DNA from: Candidatus Dichloromethanomonas elyunquensis
GTDB taxonomy: Bacteria; Bacillota; Desulfitobacteriia; Desulfitobacteriales; Syntrophobotulaceae
Assembly (NCBI GenBank): GCA_001515265.1
Contig: LNDB01000005.1
Span: forward strand, 62,001-126,000
Length of the DNA: 64,000 nt
Reading direction: 5' to 3'
Part shown: positions 56,023-64,000 of the stretch, piece after piece
Position numbering within the stretch: the first letter of the stretch is position 1
Layout of the letters: the number at the start of each line of letters is the position of its first letter
Notes under the pieces: model-generated
Seen by the model: only the letters and a program-made list of their open reading frames with translations
Database searches by the model: none
What the model was told of the DNA's origin: nothing
Program-made: the position numbers and the translations under genes

Positions 56023-57387
56023 TCAATTCGTGGGCAAGCCATACCTTTCCGGCCACTCCAGCCACCACTTGTATTTTTCGATTTGTTCGTCACCGTAGCC
56101 GAACATATCGTCAATCTGTTTAAGCAGCCTGGAAGAAGCTTCTCCTTTACTACCTATCCAAGTGCCTGCTGTATGGAACCAGGATTGTTCTTTGGAGTCC
56201 CATGGGCATACTTTCATGCATCTCCCGCATGAAGAACCATCTTTGTTTGTTACACGGAATTCTGTACATTTCTGAAAGTTACTGTTCCAACGAAGGTAAC
56301 CGTTGTATTCAACCATGTCCTTATCATGTGTGATAGCCCCTGACGGACAATTGTCTGCACATTTGCCGCACACCCTGCAAAAATCCAGTAATCCGAAATC
56401 AATCGGCTTGTCAGGGACCAGAGGCAAATCGGTGGTAACCGCAGCAACTTTGTGACGGAAACCCAGACGCGGATGAGCCACGCAGTCTCCGGTTCTGGAT
56501 AATTCTCCGAGACCGGCTGCCATGATACAGGGAGCCATTACTGCGGCATAATTGGTAAAATGATGTGCCCTGGCATTGTATCCAAGGTTACGAATGTAAT
56601 TGGCCAAAATTACCGAAATAACCCCTGTAGTATGATAAGAACGCATAGACTGGGCAGCACTGATTCCATCGTAACCCGTGGAAGCCAGCATGGTCTCCAA
56701 ATGCTGGTCAATCATTACCACGATCACATATGGCAATCGTTCTGTAACGGGTACAGAGTTAGACAAATCATCCTTAATCAGATCGTCCTGGCTGGGGGCT
56801 TTATGACTATAGTAGGCATACGGCGGCATCTTGCCGATCCCTACCTCATCTGCCCTTAAAAAATAAGCACAATCTTTGATATGCTGGGACATCTGCTCAG
56901 GGTCAGGAATCCGCAGCTTTTGGGGAGAAGGTATTCCGCTTACCATGAAATCCGGAGCCAGAGATAAGGCAAATGAAGCAATAGCACCATTGAAGGGGTG
57001 CTTCATGACAAAATGATAATGATAATATCCCTTTTGCGCGTCCGGTCCGTATTTTCCCCGATTGGCCTGGCTAAATCCCGTATCACCCTCATGAATATTT
57101 TTTATGTTTCCTACAATTTTTGTCGTTCCCAACCACTGGTCATTATGTTCAACAAATTTGACTCCAGCCCCGCCATAATCCGCTGTTGGATGAAGTTTGG
57201 ATTTAGCTCCGTTTTGTACTCCCGTAGCGTTCGCCGCAGCCTCAGCAGCTTCAGCCGGCAAAGCTTTCATCGCTCCCACCATTCCTGCTGTGAGAGCAGA
57301 AGCCGCCCCTGCTTTTAAAAATTTGCGGCGATTCATCCGGAACTTTTGATCCTGTTGACTTCCTTCACCATCGGAAAATCTAACCAT
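56023..57387 (-). CDS. rdhA: Reductive dehalogenase catalytic subunit RdhA
   Basis: About 455 residues. A Tat signal ([10 protein letters not shown]; twin arginine at about 20, then a hydrophobic stretch and PAEAAEA cleavage region) and two Fe-S motifs near the end: [12 protein letters not shown] (CX2CX2CX3C) and a second with CX12CX2CX3C. This is the RdhA layout: cobamide-dependent enzyme, outside the membrane, using electrons to replace halogen by hydrogen. ATG at 57387 has AAAGAGGTG upstream. It follows rdhB with a short gap (order B-A, as in cprBA). Substrate cannot be told from sequence. Confidence 0.95.
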   Translation of the reverse strand: MVRFSDGEGSQQDQKFRMNRRKFLKAGAASALTAGMVGAMKALPAEAAEAAANATGVQNGAKSKLHPTADYGGAGVKFVEHNDQWLGTTKIVGNIKNIHEGDTGFSQANRGKYGPDAQKGYYHYHFVMKHPFNGAIASFALSLAPDFMVSGIPSPQKLRIPDPEQMSQHIKDCAYFLRADEVGIGKMPPYAYYSHKAPSQDDLIKDDLSNSVPVTERLPYVIVVMIDQHLETMLASTGYDGISAAQSMRSYHTTGVISVILANYIRNLGYNARAHHFTNYAAVMAPCIMAAGLGELSRTGDCVAHPRLGFRHKVAAVTTDLPLVPDKPIDFGLLDFCRVCGKCADNCPSGAITHDKDMVEYNGYLRWNSNFQKCTEFRVTNKDGSSCGRCMKVCPWDSKEQSWFHTAGTWIGSKGEASSRLLKQIDDMFGYGDEQIEKYKWWLEWPERYGLPTN

Positions 57388-57400
57388 CTGGTTCACCTCT

Positions 57401-57712
57401 TTACGCTTTTATACTTGGGTTGATTTCTTTACGCGTTTTTCCTAAAAACCCTAAAAGTCTTGCTAAGATTATGGCTATAACAAGTGATAATCCTAAGAAC
57501 AGAAAGATTGCCGTACTTGTCGCCTTCACGTGTCCTACACTTGAATTAATATAAATGAACGAAATTCCTATCCCTGTAATCGCATACCAAAGAACGTATA
57601 AAACCCAATTCACCACTGTTTTCCACTTTAAATCCTGCTTGGCCCGCGGTTTAATAAATAAAATACCTGCTAAAAACAAAATTCCGGCTAAAAATACCAA
57701 AATCGTTCCCAT
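57401..57712 (-). CDS. rdhB: RdhB, membrane anchor of the reductive dehalogenase
   Basis: 103 residues with three membrane helices ([60 protein letters not shown]) and polar ends. Size, topology and position beside rdhA are those of CprB/RdhB proteins. ATG at 57712 has GGAGGTGAG upstream; an in-frame GTG three codons earlier sits inside that site. Preceded by a dehalobox promoter. Confidence 0.88.
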   Translation of the reverse strand: MGTILVFLAGILFLAGILFIKPRAKQDLKWKTVVNWVLYVLWYAITGIGISFIYINSSVGHVKATSTAIFLFLGLSLVIAIILARLLGFLGKTRKEINPSIKA

Positions 57713-57802
57713 CTTTCTCACCTCCCAATTCTAAAATACTTTCAAGAAATTTTTTTCTCGATTTCGACCACTGCGAAACCCCCGTTTGAAACTTATAATC
57801 AA

Positions 57803-57808
57803 ATCATA
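57803..57808 (-). promoter_or_regulatory. -10 box of the rdhBA promoter
   Basis: TATGAT on the minus strand, giving an RNA start near 57796-57797 and about 85 nt of leader before rdhB. No good -35 box, as expected for an activated promoter. Confidence 0.6.
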
Positions 57809-57831
57809 GCATGATGCGAATAAAAATTAAC

Positions 57832-57845
57832 TTAGTATACATTAA
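57832..57845 (-). promoter_or_regulatory. Dehalobox upstream of rdhBA
   Basis: TTAAT-GTAT-ACTAA on the minus strand, the form TTAAT-N4-ACTAA found before cpr genes. Its centre (57838.5) is about 41.5 bp before the inferred start, the class II activator position used by CprK. Confidence 0.8.
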
Positions 57846-57996
57846 CCCGTACTTGTTAAGCTTTTATCTGTTAAAAGATTATTTAAATAAATTTACTATT
57901 CCTTTTTACTTTGTTATGCTAGACTGAAGCAGTTGTTAACTCCAGGTTAAGTTATTGTTAATTCGCATGAATTGTCTAGTGGAGGTAAATTATTCC

Positions 57997-58623
57997 ATGA
58001 AGGGTTTAATACCTAAAGAAAATGAGTTTTATGTATTGCTTAAAGAATGTGCCAAATTGACCTGTGAAAGTTCCGCCATACTCCAGTCTGCTGTGGAGAA
58101 TCCCATAAGCTTTCAGGACAAAATGGCTGAATTAAACGCAATTGAACATAGTGCCGATGAACTTACGAAATCTATTATTATGAAGCTTAATAAAACACTT
58201 GTTACGCCTATGGACCGGGAAGATATCTATTCACTCGCTACAAATTTAGAGGATATCGTTGACTTCATTCAGGGTGCTTTAGAAAGAATGATCATGTATA
58301 AAGCTTCCAAACCATCTCCCGGTGTGCAAGAACTTGTTAGAATTTTGCACCAATGTGTCCAGATTATCAAGATATCTTTTGATTACCTTCCTAACACAAG
58401 GACTAAAATGAAGAGTATCCTTGAAAATACAGAGAAGATTCATAGTCTTGAGAGTGAAGGGGACCGGCTTTATCGGCTGGAAGTTGCCAAACTATTTGAA
58501 GAGGAAACCAATCCTATCGAAGTTATTAAATGGAAAGAGATTCTTGAGCATTTGGAAGATGCTGTTGACCGCTGTGAAGACCTGAATGACTCTATTAAGG
58601 GAGTAGTAATAAAGTATGCTTAG
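57997..58623 (+). CDS. DUF47 (PhoU-like) protein
   Basis: 208 residues from the ATG at 57997 (GTGGAGGTAAAT upstream). All-helical PhoU-like fold with repeated EXXXD metal-type motifs (EHSADELTKSI, REDIYSLATNLEDIVDFI, LEDAVDRCEDLNDSI). DUF47 proteins usually accompany Pit phosphate transporters; no pit gene is next to it here. It diverges from rdhBA, sharing their intergenic region. Confidence 0.85.
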   Translation: MKGLIPKENEFYVLLKECAKLTCESSAILQSAVENPISFQDKMAELNAIEHSADELTKSIIMKLNKTLVTPMDREDIYSLATNLEDIVDFIQGALERMIMYKASKPSPGVQELVRILHQCVQIIKISFDYLPNTRTKMKSILENTEKIHSLESEGDRLYRLEVAKLFEEETNPIEVIKWKEILEHLEDAVDRCEDLNDSIKGVVIKYA

Positions 58624-58752
58624 TACGTATCTTGCTCTCCCTTTTCCATTTCAAGGAACCATCAGGATTTTGTTTACTCTTGCTTCAAAATAAGATATAA
58701 CATTATAGTAACAGATGAATTCTTAAACTTTAAACAATAGGTAAGGAAAAGC

Positions 58753-60117
58753 ATGAAAAAGAAACTCATTGTACTTACGTTATTGATACTGCTACTCATA
58801 AATGGAACATTAATTGCTTCCTATGCAGAGAAAGTTAAAAAAGGTGATTATTTAATAACCAATAACCATTTAATTGAGGGATACAGTGATAAAATCAGCT
58901 ATTACACTAGCGAAACGGTCGAATTAAAGGTCCATTGCCGTGAACCTTTCTATTCTTTGGAGATCAGCCGTTACGGAAAAGATACGGCCGTTTTAAAGCG
59001 CGAAACCCATCTTCCCGGTCAAAGGCAGGATTTCCGCCCGAATGCTTCCGAAGCGGGGGCTCAATGGAAAACCACTTATAGTTTTACTGTTCCGGATAAT
59101 TGGAAAAACGGAATGTACGCCGTCAAACTCGCTGACAATAAAGGGAACTCATCTTATATTACCTTTGTGGTCAAAGCAAGGAAAGATGATTTAAGAGGAA
59201 ATATAGCCGTTCTGGCCTCCACCAATACCTGGCAGGCTTATAATGACTGGGGCGGCGTATCTTTTTACAACAATACCAACGAAGATGCGGACGAAGGAAA
59301 GAGTTTCGGTTCAGGAATAGTCAGTATGCTGCGCCCGAACCATTATGCCGATCCCACGCTGGGCAACAGTCATCTTGCCGGTGCCGAACTGCACGTCCTT
59401 TCTTGGATGGAATCTAATGGATACCCCTATAAGCTTGTCGCTGACTATGACTTCAACAAAGATTCTCATCTCTTAGACCCGTTTAAGATTTTGATTATTA
59501 ATACTCATAACGAGTACTGGACTCAAAATATGTACGACTCCCTGGAAAAATTCCTTAACAGAGGGGGAAGTGTTTTATATCTCTCGGGCAACGGTATCTT
59601 CTGGAAAGCCGTAATTAATGACAAAGATCAGATCGAAGTGCGCAAGGATTTTAAAAATCATATCCTGGACGGCACTCCCGGAGGGTATTGGGCGAAAGAG
59701 CTGCGGAGACCTGAAAGCGCTGCGTTAGGGGTGAGGTTTCAGAACAGTGACTTTTCTGTGCCTGCTCCTTATCAAGTCTTAAAAGCAGACCATTGGATTT
59801 TTGAAGGGACAGGGTTGAAAAACGGCGATCTGGTCGGGAAAACAGGACTTACGAAAGTCAGGGATTCTTCCGGTGGCGCATCCGGTTGGGAGACGGATCA
59901 GGTCGACAAGAACTCTTCTCCTAAAAATACGGTGTTATTAGCCAGAGGAACGAATACCAAAGGTAAAGGAGCGGATATGGTTTATTTTGATCATCCCGGG
60001 GGAGGCGGGGTTTTCTCCGTTGGTTCCATCACCTTTGGGGGAAGCCTGGCTGTAGATACAGATCTTTCTATCATGGTCAACAATGTGTTAAAACATTTTT
60101 TAGCTAACTCAAAATAA
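58753..60117 (+). CDS. Exported protein with DMFase beta-subunit-like domain
   Basis: 454 residues, signal peptide 1-25. The region 150-300 (LASTNTWQAYNDWGGVSFYN, HVLSWMESNGYPYKLVADYDF, LIINTHNEYWTQNMYDSLEKFL, GGSVLYLSGNGIFW) matches the C-terminal domain of N,N-dimethylformamidase large subunits, a class I glutamine-amidotransferase-like fold. Whether it hydrolyses an amide outside the cell is unknown; catalytic residues of true DMFase were not checked. Confidence 0.7.
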   Translation: MKKKLIVLTLLILLLINGTLIASYAEKVKKGDYLITNNHLIEGYSDKISYYTSETVELKVHCREPFYSLEISRYGKDTAVLKRETHLPGQRQDFRPNASEAGAQWKTTYSFTVPDNWKNGMYAVKLADNKGNSSYITFVVKARKDDLRGNIAVLASTNTWQAYNDWGGVSFYNNTNEDADEGKSFGSGIVSMLRPNHYADPTLGNSHLAGAELHVLSWMESNGYPYKLVADYDFNKDSHLLDPFKILIINTHNEYWTQNMYDSLEKFLNRGGSVLYLSGNGIFWKAVINDKDQIEVRKDFKNHILDGTPGGYWAKELRRPESAALGVRFQNSDFSVPAPYQVLKADHWIFEGTGLKNGDLVGKTGLTKVRDSSGGASGWETDQVDKNSSPKNTVLLARGTNTKGKGADMVYFDHPGGGGVFSVGSITFGGSLAVDTDLSIMVNNVLKHFLANSK

Positions 60118-60130
60118 ACGACCATAACAC

Positions 60131-60178
60131 AAATCAGCTCCGGGTGGATGTAAAACATCCTCCCCTGAGCTGATTTTT
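60131..60178. terminator. Terminator between convergent genes
   Basis: Long hairpin with AAATCAGCTC / GAGCTGATTT outer arms and an inner GGATGT / ACATCC stem, followed by TTTTTAT. Serves the plus-strand gene and possibly both. Confidence 0.8.
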
Positions 60179-60208
60179 ATCATCATTGATTTGCTTTTGA
60201 AGCCTTTA

Positions 60209-61432
60209 TCAAATTGGCAGGGACTTATCGAATTTGGCAGGCTTCCGCTCGCTGATCAGATTGCGGATCAATACATAGAGAGAAGCAGCCGAACCCAATA
60301 GCAAAAAGGAGAGAAGGATCGCTTTTCTTACATAGGAAGGTCTGACATTCAATAAGGTAAAGGGATAATTGAGCAAGACCATTAGAAAAATACCGAAAAT
60401 AAAAGGTATCAGGCTCGTGCTTACGTTCATCAGATGGTACGCAATATGATATCTGTAAAAGACTGCCTTACAAATCAATACAAGAACTAAAATAAGCAGC
60501 ACGGGGAATATGAGATACTCCCAGGAAAAGTAAAATAATTTATATGCTGAAGCGTTTAACCCTGTTTGATGCAGTTTGTCGGGAATATAATTGATAATTT
60601 TTCCTAAGAGCAAATTCCAATTTCCGCTAGAAACTGCCATTTCTTTTAATCTCTCTGCAAATTCAGACATTGCAATTCCCAACAAAATGGCTATGGATAA
60701 AATTTCTCCTTTCCCAATGGCCATTCCTTTTTTCCCTAAGGGGTTGGTTCTGAAAAAATCAATATTCTCCTTTTCACAATTTCGCAGACATTTCGTGCAT
60801 AAAATACAGGAATTATTCGGCAATTCCTGTGGTGATATGAGCATCGGGCATTCTTTGCCGCAGGTTTTGTTTGTACATTGCCGGCATTTTTCTTTATTAA
60901 TTCGAGTTAATCCAATAGATCCCAGCCTGGAAAAAATGCTCATCATTCCGTTAAGAGGACAAAATACCCTGCAAAAACTGTTCTTTTCAAAAAGCAACGC
61001 CATTATCGCAGTGTATTGGAGCAGAATCAAAAGATAGACGGCTGTCGTGATCGGTAATCGATTAGGGCTATAAGACACAACCGCTGCGTGAAGAATCATG
61101 AAAAGAAGGGCGGCTATAATCGCTCTATTTTTATGTACAACATGAGGAATTTGGAGTCCTACGCCATATTTGCTGTAAATCTCGGATACAAACCGCAGGG
61201 GGCAGACCATACACCATAGACGAATAGAAAATAGCGTGATTACCATCAACAGAGGCCACCATACGAACCAAACAGCATAAGTCGACAGGTTATTATATCC
61301 TCTTATCTTGTCAATAGTGCTTAAACCGAGAAGTATAACAAACAAGAATAACAGCAAAACAATTTTTTGTAATATTGGGATGAACCAATTAGACCGTATC
61401 AATCCAGTTATAGGCAATAATTTTTTTCTCAT
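60209..61432 (-). CDS. NapH/NosR-like polytopic 4Fe-4S membrane protein
   Basis: 407 residues, around eight membrane helices. CMVCPLRF and CRVFCPLNG are CX2-3CP motifs of the NapH/NosR/RdhC type; a soluble loop carries CRQCTNKTCGKECP and CILCTKCLRNC, two ferredoxin-like sets. Such proteins pass electrons from quinol to periplasmic oxidoreductases. No FMN-binding domain. It lies 3.7 kb upstream of rdhB; a link to dehalogenation is possible but only by proximity. Confidence 0.75.
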   Translation of the reverse strand: MRKKLLPITGLIRSNWFIPILQKIVLLLFLFVILLGLSTIDKIRGYNNLSTYAVWFVWWPLLMVITLFSIRLWCMVCPLRFVSEIYSKYGVGLQIPHVVHKNRAIIAALLFMILHAAVVSYSPNRLPITTAVYLLILLQYTAIMALLFEKNSFCRVFCPLNGMMSIFSRLGSIGLTRINKEKCRQCTNKTCGKECPMLISPQELPNNSCILCTKCLRNCEKENIDFFRTNPLGKKGMAIGKGEILSIAILLGIAMSEFAERLKEMAVSSGNWNLLLGKIINYIPDKLHQTGLNASAYKLFYFSWEYLIFPVLLILVLVLICKAVFYRYHIAYHLMNVSTSLIPFIFGIFLMVLLNYPFTLLNVRPSYVRKAILLSFLLLGSAASLYVLIRNLISERKPAKFDKSLPI

Positions 61433-61646
61433 AATCGTTCTTTTTCTCCCTAATTTCCTCTCAAATATAATATAACAGAAAAACTGAAATATACATATTT
61501 TTTTCTTCCAACATCAAAGTACTGCGTAATAAGATACTATCTTCAATGTAATGTAAAAAACTCACTCATTTTAATAAAATTGCCTGCGTAGTTTGTCTTA
61601 ATTTGCAAACACTACAATTAATGATTTAGCAAAGGAGGGAAAGATA

Positions 61647-61805
61647 TTGGCAAAATATAAACTTCCGGTTGATAAACAAAGTGTTGCCAACGAACTGAAA
61701 GTGAACTTAGGTCCGGACAGCACCTCAAGACAAAACGGTTCGGTTGGAGGCAGCATGGTCAAAAAAACTTTTGAATATGTAAATGGTAAAGTTACTAAAA
61801 GCTAG
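61647..61805 (+). CDS. Alpha/beta-type small acid-soluble spore protein
   Basis: 52 residues with TTG start behind AAAGGAGGG. The hallmark NELKVNLGPDSTSRQNGSVGGSMVKK corresponds to the SASP signature (two conserved blocks around the GPR protease site). SASPs coat DNA in spores. Evidence that this organism sporulates. A strong terminator follows. Confidence 0.88.
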   Translation: MAKYKLPVDKQSVANELKVNLGPDSTSRQNGSVGGSMVKKTFEYVNGKVTKS

Positions 61806-61824
61806 TTCCTAGCCATAATGATAG

Positions 61825-61858
61825 AAAACCCGGGGAATCCCCGGGTTTTCTTTTTATA
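61825..61858 (+). terminator. Terminator of the SASP gene
   Basis: 11-bp perfect stem AAAACCCGGGG / CCCCGGGTTTT, 3-nt loop, then CTTTTT. Confidence 0.88.
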
Positions 61859-61859
61859 C

Positions 61860-62280
61860 TTGATAAATGCGTTTTAGCCGCCTCCGAAACTACTTCTTTT
61901 ATTTCTTTATGATCATTATCATATCGGAATTCTGTTATCCTTTTGGCGATGGAAGACAGATTTTTCAGCCGTTTCTCCTTAGTCATGCCTATGTATTTAC
62001 TATTTAATATATCCACATACTGGCCTGCTATATCTTCAATACCAAAACTGTTGTTCATCAAATTCAGCCATCTGGAAAATGTGGCTTCTGAGAAGGTCGC
62101 TTTGACGCATTTCACAAACTCAGCCTGGAACTGAGAATTAGCTCTAATCCAATTGAAAGTGTTAAAGGTCCAGCTGGATATGATCTGACTGACATACATT
62201 CAAGTCTATCAAATGTTGAATCATCATTGAGTTCAATAGATTTTGCATTATCAATGAAAGACTGAATTTCCGGTGGTAAA
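61860..62280 (-). pseudogene. Remnant of an unknown gene, truncated and frameshifted
   Basis: Two overlapping minus-strand frames read as one protein when joined near 62200: PPEIQSFIDNAKSIELNDD then MYVSQIISSWTFNTFNWIRA continuing to KEVVSEAAKTHLSSI. The upstream part runs straight out of the tRNA terminator without a start codon, and the downstream part reads through the SASP terminator. I infer a 5'-truncated, frameshifted remnant beside an integration site. No family recognised. Confidence 0.4.
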
Positions 62281-62283
62281 GTA

Positions 62284-62319
62284 TAAAAAATCCTTAGAAC
62301 CAATACGATTCTAAGGATT
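62284..62319 (-). terminator. Terminator following the tRNA 3' fragment
   Basis: 11-nt arms AATCCTTAGAA / TTCTAAGGATT around a short loop, then TTTTTT on the minus strand, 11 bp past the CCA. It is the original tRNA terminator, kept on the chromosome side. Confidence 0.8.
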
Positions 62320-62330
62320 ATATATTGCAC

Positions 62331-62370
62331 TGGAGCTGAAGAGGGGACTTGAACCCCTGACCTCTGGTTG
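62331..62370 (-). other. tRNA 3'-end fragment (probable attachment site)
   Basis: Forty nt matching only the 3' half of a tRNA: anticodon-stem end AACCAGA, variable AGGTC, T arm AGGGG-TTCAAGT-CCCCT, acceptor CTTCAGC, T and CCA. The 5' half (which would begin GCTGAAG) is absent from the window. Acceptor and stem are compatible with a tRNA-Thr, a weak call. Such fragments are left by integrases that insert at tRNA 3' ends. Confidence 0.8.
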
Positions 62371-62393
62371 TTGATAAGGTAGTATAAATGTCA

Positions 62394-63977
62394 TTACTTT
62401 TTCTTTATGCCTTTATAAAAAGATATATTGTGCCTCGTAAGTTCAGTGAAAAACGGATCAGTTGCTATAAGAGGCATTATGCTCCCGTCTATTAGTTGAT
62501 GCATTGCTATTTCGTGTAATAACAGCCATCGTGATCCTTTCATCGTTTCTCCGTTTAGTCTCGTAGCCAAACTCTTTATTTCAGCATTAATACGTCTGGC
62601 TTCAGCTGGGGTTCTATTTACAGACCTGTTTCTGTTTTTCCAGATGTCAAGAGCAATAATAATTGAAAAGTCATCTCCGGTTTTCAATAGATTAATTAGA
62701 TTATTAGCCGCCAAGTTGAGGTTAAGTTCCTTAATAATCTGAATAAAGATTAAGGATTCCTGCTGCAACTCAGTTTTTAAGCTGCTTTCGAGCTCCTGAT
62801 TCATGATTTGGCTTAGTTTAGCCTTATCAAGCTTTTTGATGTTATGTTTAAGATATCCTATAACATATTTTCCGTACTTAGGGTCAATGAGCATCACGTT
62901 GATTAAAGAAGGCATTATAATATCAAAATCATCAATCGGTATCTCGCAATTTTTCAACATCTTCAGGGCATATTTATATGCACCTTTTTCGCCGGATATT
63001 TGAAACTGAGCTGCGGTATTCAGAACGCCAAAGACGCCCTCTTTTTTTAATGCATCTTCAAAGGCTGTCTTCATTTGAGAAATAACATCGAAAGGATATT
63101 TATGAATCTCAGTTTTTGCAGTGTTCAGGTTTAAATTGTACTCGTTCAGCACTTTTTCAATTATGGGTAAGCTCTCTTGCGCTTGCGATTCGGTTCGGAA
63201 ATAGAATTTGAAATCATCCACATAACGACGGAAATGATATCCCTTTTCAGTCAGTTTACGATCCAATTCCGCCATAATAACTTCTGATATTATTCTCGAA
63301 GTAAATGGACCAACAACGATTCCGTTTGTTTCGTTGTTTTTTTGATACCGTACATATGTATCCAACTGATCTGCTAACTCATACTTACCCTTAAGGGAAA
63401 TCGGCGTTTTTGTTCTATGATAGAGCTTAGCGTCATCTTTTCCGCACATCGCCCAAGCTATTGAATGCGTGTAGATTGTGTTGTAGCAATTTGCAACGTC
63501 CACATCCAAACGGTATTTATATCCCAGCGAAGCAATAATACAATTTTTTATTCCTTCTATAAAGTCACTTTTTGAACGGATGCTCTCACGGACATTTTCG
63601 CTGTTAAGCATCTCCGAATCACCTTCACGATAAGTATGAATATATGTAATCGGGGAAAGGGAGTTCGAGCTATCCGTAGCTGCTTTAATTTCTGACCAGT
63701 TATCTGCAATTAATTTTACTACACGCAAAAAAGCTTCTGGATTTGGTAACGATAATACTCTTCTGGAAATATCGTTTTTGTATGTAGATAATGTAGTCGG
63801 CGATGTTGTTGCATCTTTAGCTTTTGCCTTTAAAGATACGAACGGCATTATTTCATCGAGTTTATTCGAAAGCTTTGCCGAACTGAAACATTCAGGGATT
63901 TGTTCTGCAAAAAAACCATATCTCACTACTTGCGAGATGAAATTTTCCTTATTTAGTTTTGTTGCAGTAACTGGCAT
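62394..63977 (-). CDS. Reverse transcriptase of Abi/DRT (defence) type
   Basis: 527 residues. RT motifs in order: LDVDVANCYNTIYTHSIAWA (about 157-176, with metal Asp), GIVVGPFTSRIISEVIMAELD (219-239) and RRYVDDFKFYF with catalytic YVDD at 252-255. The remaining 270 residues are alpha-helical and lack a maturase/thumb X or endonuclease domain, and no intron RNA structure was seen, so it is not a group II intron RT. The long helical tail and the IYTHSI-WA pattern resemble AbiA/AbiK/AbiP2 and other unknown-group RTs used against phages. Exact class is not determined. Confidence 0.78.
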   Translation of the reverse strand: MPVTATKLNKENFISQVVRYGFFAEQIPECFSSAKLSNKLDEIMPFVSLKAKAKDATTSPTTLSTYKNDISRRVLSLPNPEAFLRVVKLIADNWSEIKAATDSSNSLSPITYIHTYREGDSEMLNSENVRESIRSKSDFIEGIKNCIIASLGYKYRLDVDVANCYNTIYTHSIAWAMCGKDDAKLYHRTKTPISLKGKYELADQLDTYVRYQKNNETNGIVVGPFTSRIISEVIMAELDRKLTEKGYHFRRYVDDFKFYFRTESQAQESLPIIEKVLNEYNLNLNTAKTEIHKYPFDVISQMKTAFEDALKKEGVFGVLNTAAQFQISGEKGAYKYALKMLKNCEIPIDDFDIIMPSLINVMLIDPKYGKYVIGYLKHNIKKLDKAKLSQIMNQELESSLKTELQQESLIFIQIIKELNLNLAANNLINLLKTGDDFSIIIALDIWKNRNRSVNRTPAEARRINAEIKSLATRLNGETMKGSRWLLLHEIAMHQLIDGSIMPLIATDPFFTELTRHNISFYKGIKKK

Positions 63978-64000
63978 ATCTTAATCCCCTTAATTTAAGC

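Larger units (their letters stand above)
62331..64000. mobile_element. End of an integrated element carrying a reverse transcriptase
   Basis: The tRNA duplicate at 62331-62370 marks one boundary; by its orientation the element lies to the right, holds the RT gene and continues past the window, where an intact tRNA and an integrase would be expected. No integrase is visible here, so the extent is inferred. Confidence 0.5.

Noticed and set aside
55877-56114. Two overlapping short minus-strand ORFs between rdhA and rdhK
   Set aside because: They overlap the rdhA end in other frames, lack ribosome-binding sites and show no coding pattern.
62394-63977. Reading the RT as a group II intron maturase
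   Set aside because: No domain V/VI-like RNA structure nearby and no maturase or endonuclease domain in the protein; the C-terminal half is a helical domain typical of Abi-like RTs.
1-64000. CRISPR arrays, rRNA genes, complete tRNA genes or intact IS elements
   Set aside because: No regularly spaced direct repeats, rRNA signatures, full cloverleaf or transposase reading frame was seen.

Overview
The window looks like a stretch of chromosome from a spore-forming, anaerobic, organohalide-respiring Clostridium-class bacterium of the Desulfitobacterium/Dehalobacter type (Peptococcaceae). The evidence is a complete reductive dehalogenase locus with its accessory genes, an alpha/beta small acid-soluble spore protein gene, a Firmicutes-type glmS ribozyme and M-box, and cdaA-cdaR-glmM synteny. 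The genus is an inference from gene content. Almost all genes lie on the minus strand, so operons read from right to left.

Region 1 (1-11 kb), ion homeostasis. A magnesium transporter gene (mgtE) enters from the left edge. It sits behind an M-box riboswitch, a terminator and a short leader ORF, and it appears frameshifted close to the edge. Next come a DtxR-type regulator, a full kdpFABCDE potassium uptake operon, a small ferredoxin behind a CsoR-like palindrome, and an ArsR regulator.

Region 2 (11-24 kb), cell-wall precursors and c-di-AMP. glmS (preceded by a glmS ribozyme, a terminator and a repeat-like element), glmM, a flavoprotein, cdaR and cdaA make or control glucosamine phosphates and c-di-AMP. 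A MazG-like pyrophosphohydrolase, a DUF362 iron-sulfur protein, an acetolactate synthase-like enzyme and a broken chemoreceptor gene follow.

Region 3 (24-43.5 kb), surface polysaccharide. Four genes of unknown function are followed by an exopolysaccharide operon running galU > CpsB-type phosphatase > initiating sugar transferase > epimerase > glycosyltransferase > rmlA > rmlB > pyruvyl transferase > FrhB-like protein > polymerase-like protein > flippase > CWB2 surface protein > chain-length regulator > BY-kinase.

Region 4 (43.7-49.5 kb). The molybdenum cofactor operon moeA > moeA-like > moaA > moaC has a structured leader ending in a terminator, probably a Moco riboswitch. Two tiny YjcZ-like membrane proteins, a HepS-like prenyl synthase subunit and tatA follow.

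Region 5 (49.7-57.9 kb), organohalide respiration. In transcription order it runs rdhB-rdhA, rdhK (CprK-type regulator), rdhZ (YlqD-like), rdhE (GroEL-like), rdhC (NosR-like flavoprotein), an unlisted 49-residue membrane peptide, rdhD (second GroEL-like), and then tatA. Dehalobox-like sites lie at the expected -41.5 spacing in front of rdhB and, more weakly, rdhZ. A working model is that RdhK with bound organohalide activates both transcription units, the GroEL-like proteins assist folding of the cobamide/Fe-S enzyme RdhA, TatA supports its export, RdhB anchors it, and menaquinone is the likely electron carrier.

Region 6 (58-64 kb). A PhoU-like DUF47 protein, an exported DMFase-like protein, a NapH-like membrane ferredoxin and the spore protein precede a 40-nt tRNA 3'-end fragment. 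That fragment looks like the attachment site of an integrated element carrying a defence-type (Abi/DRT) reverse transcriptase; the element runs off the right edge.
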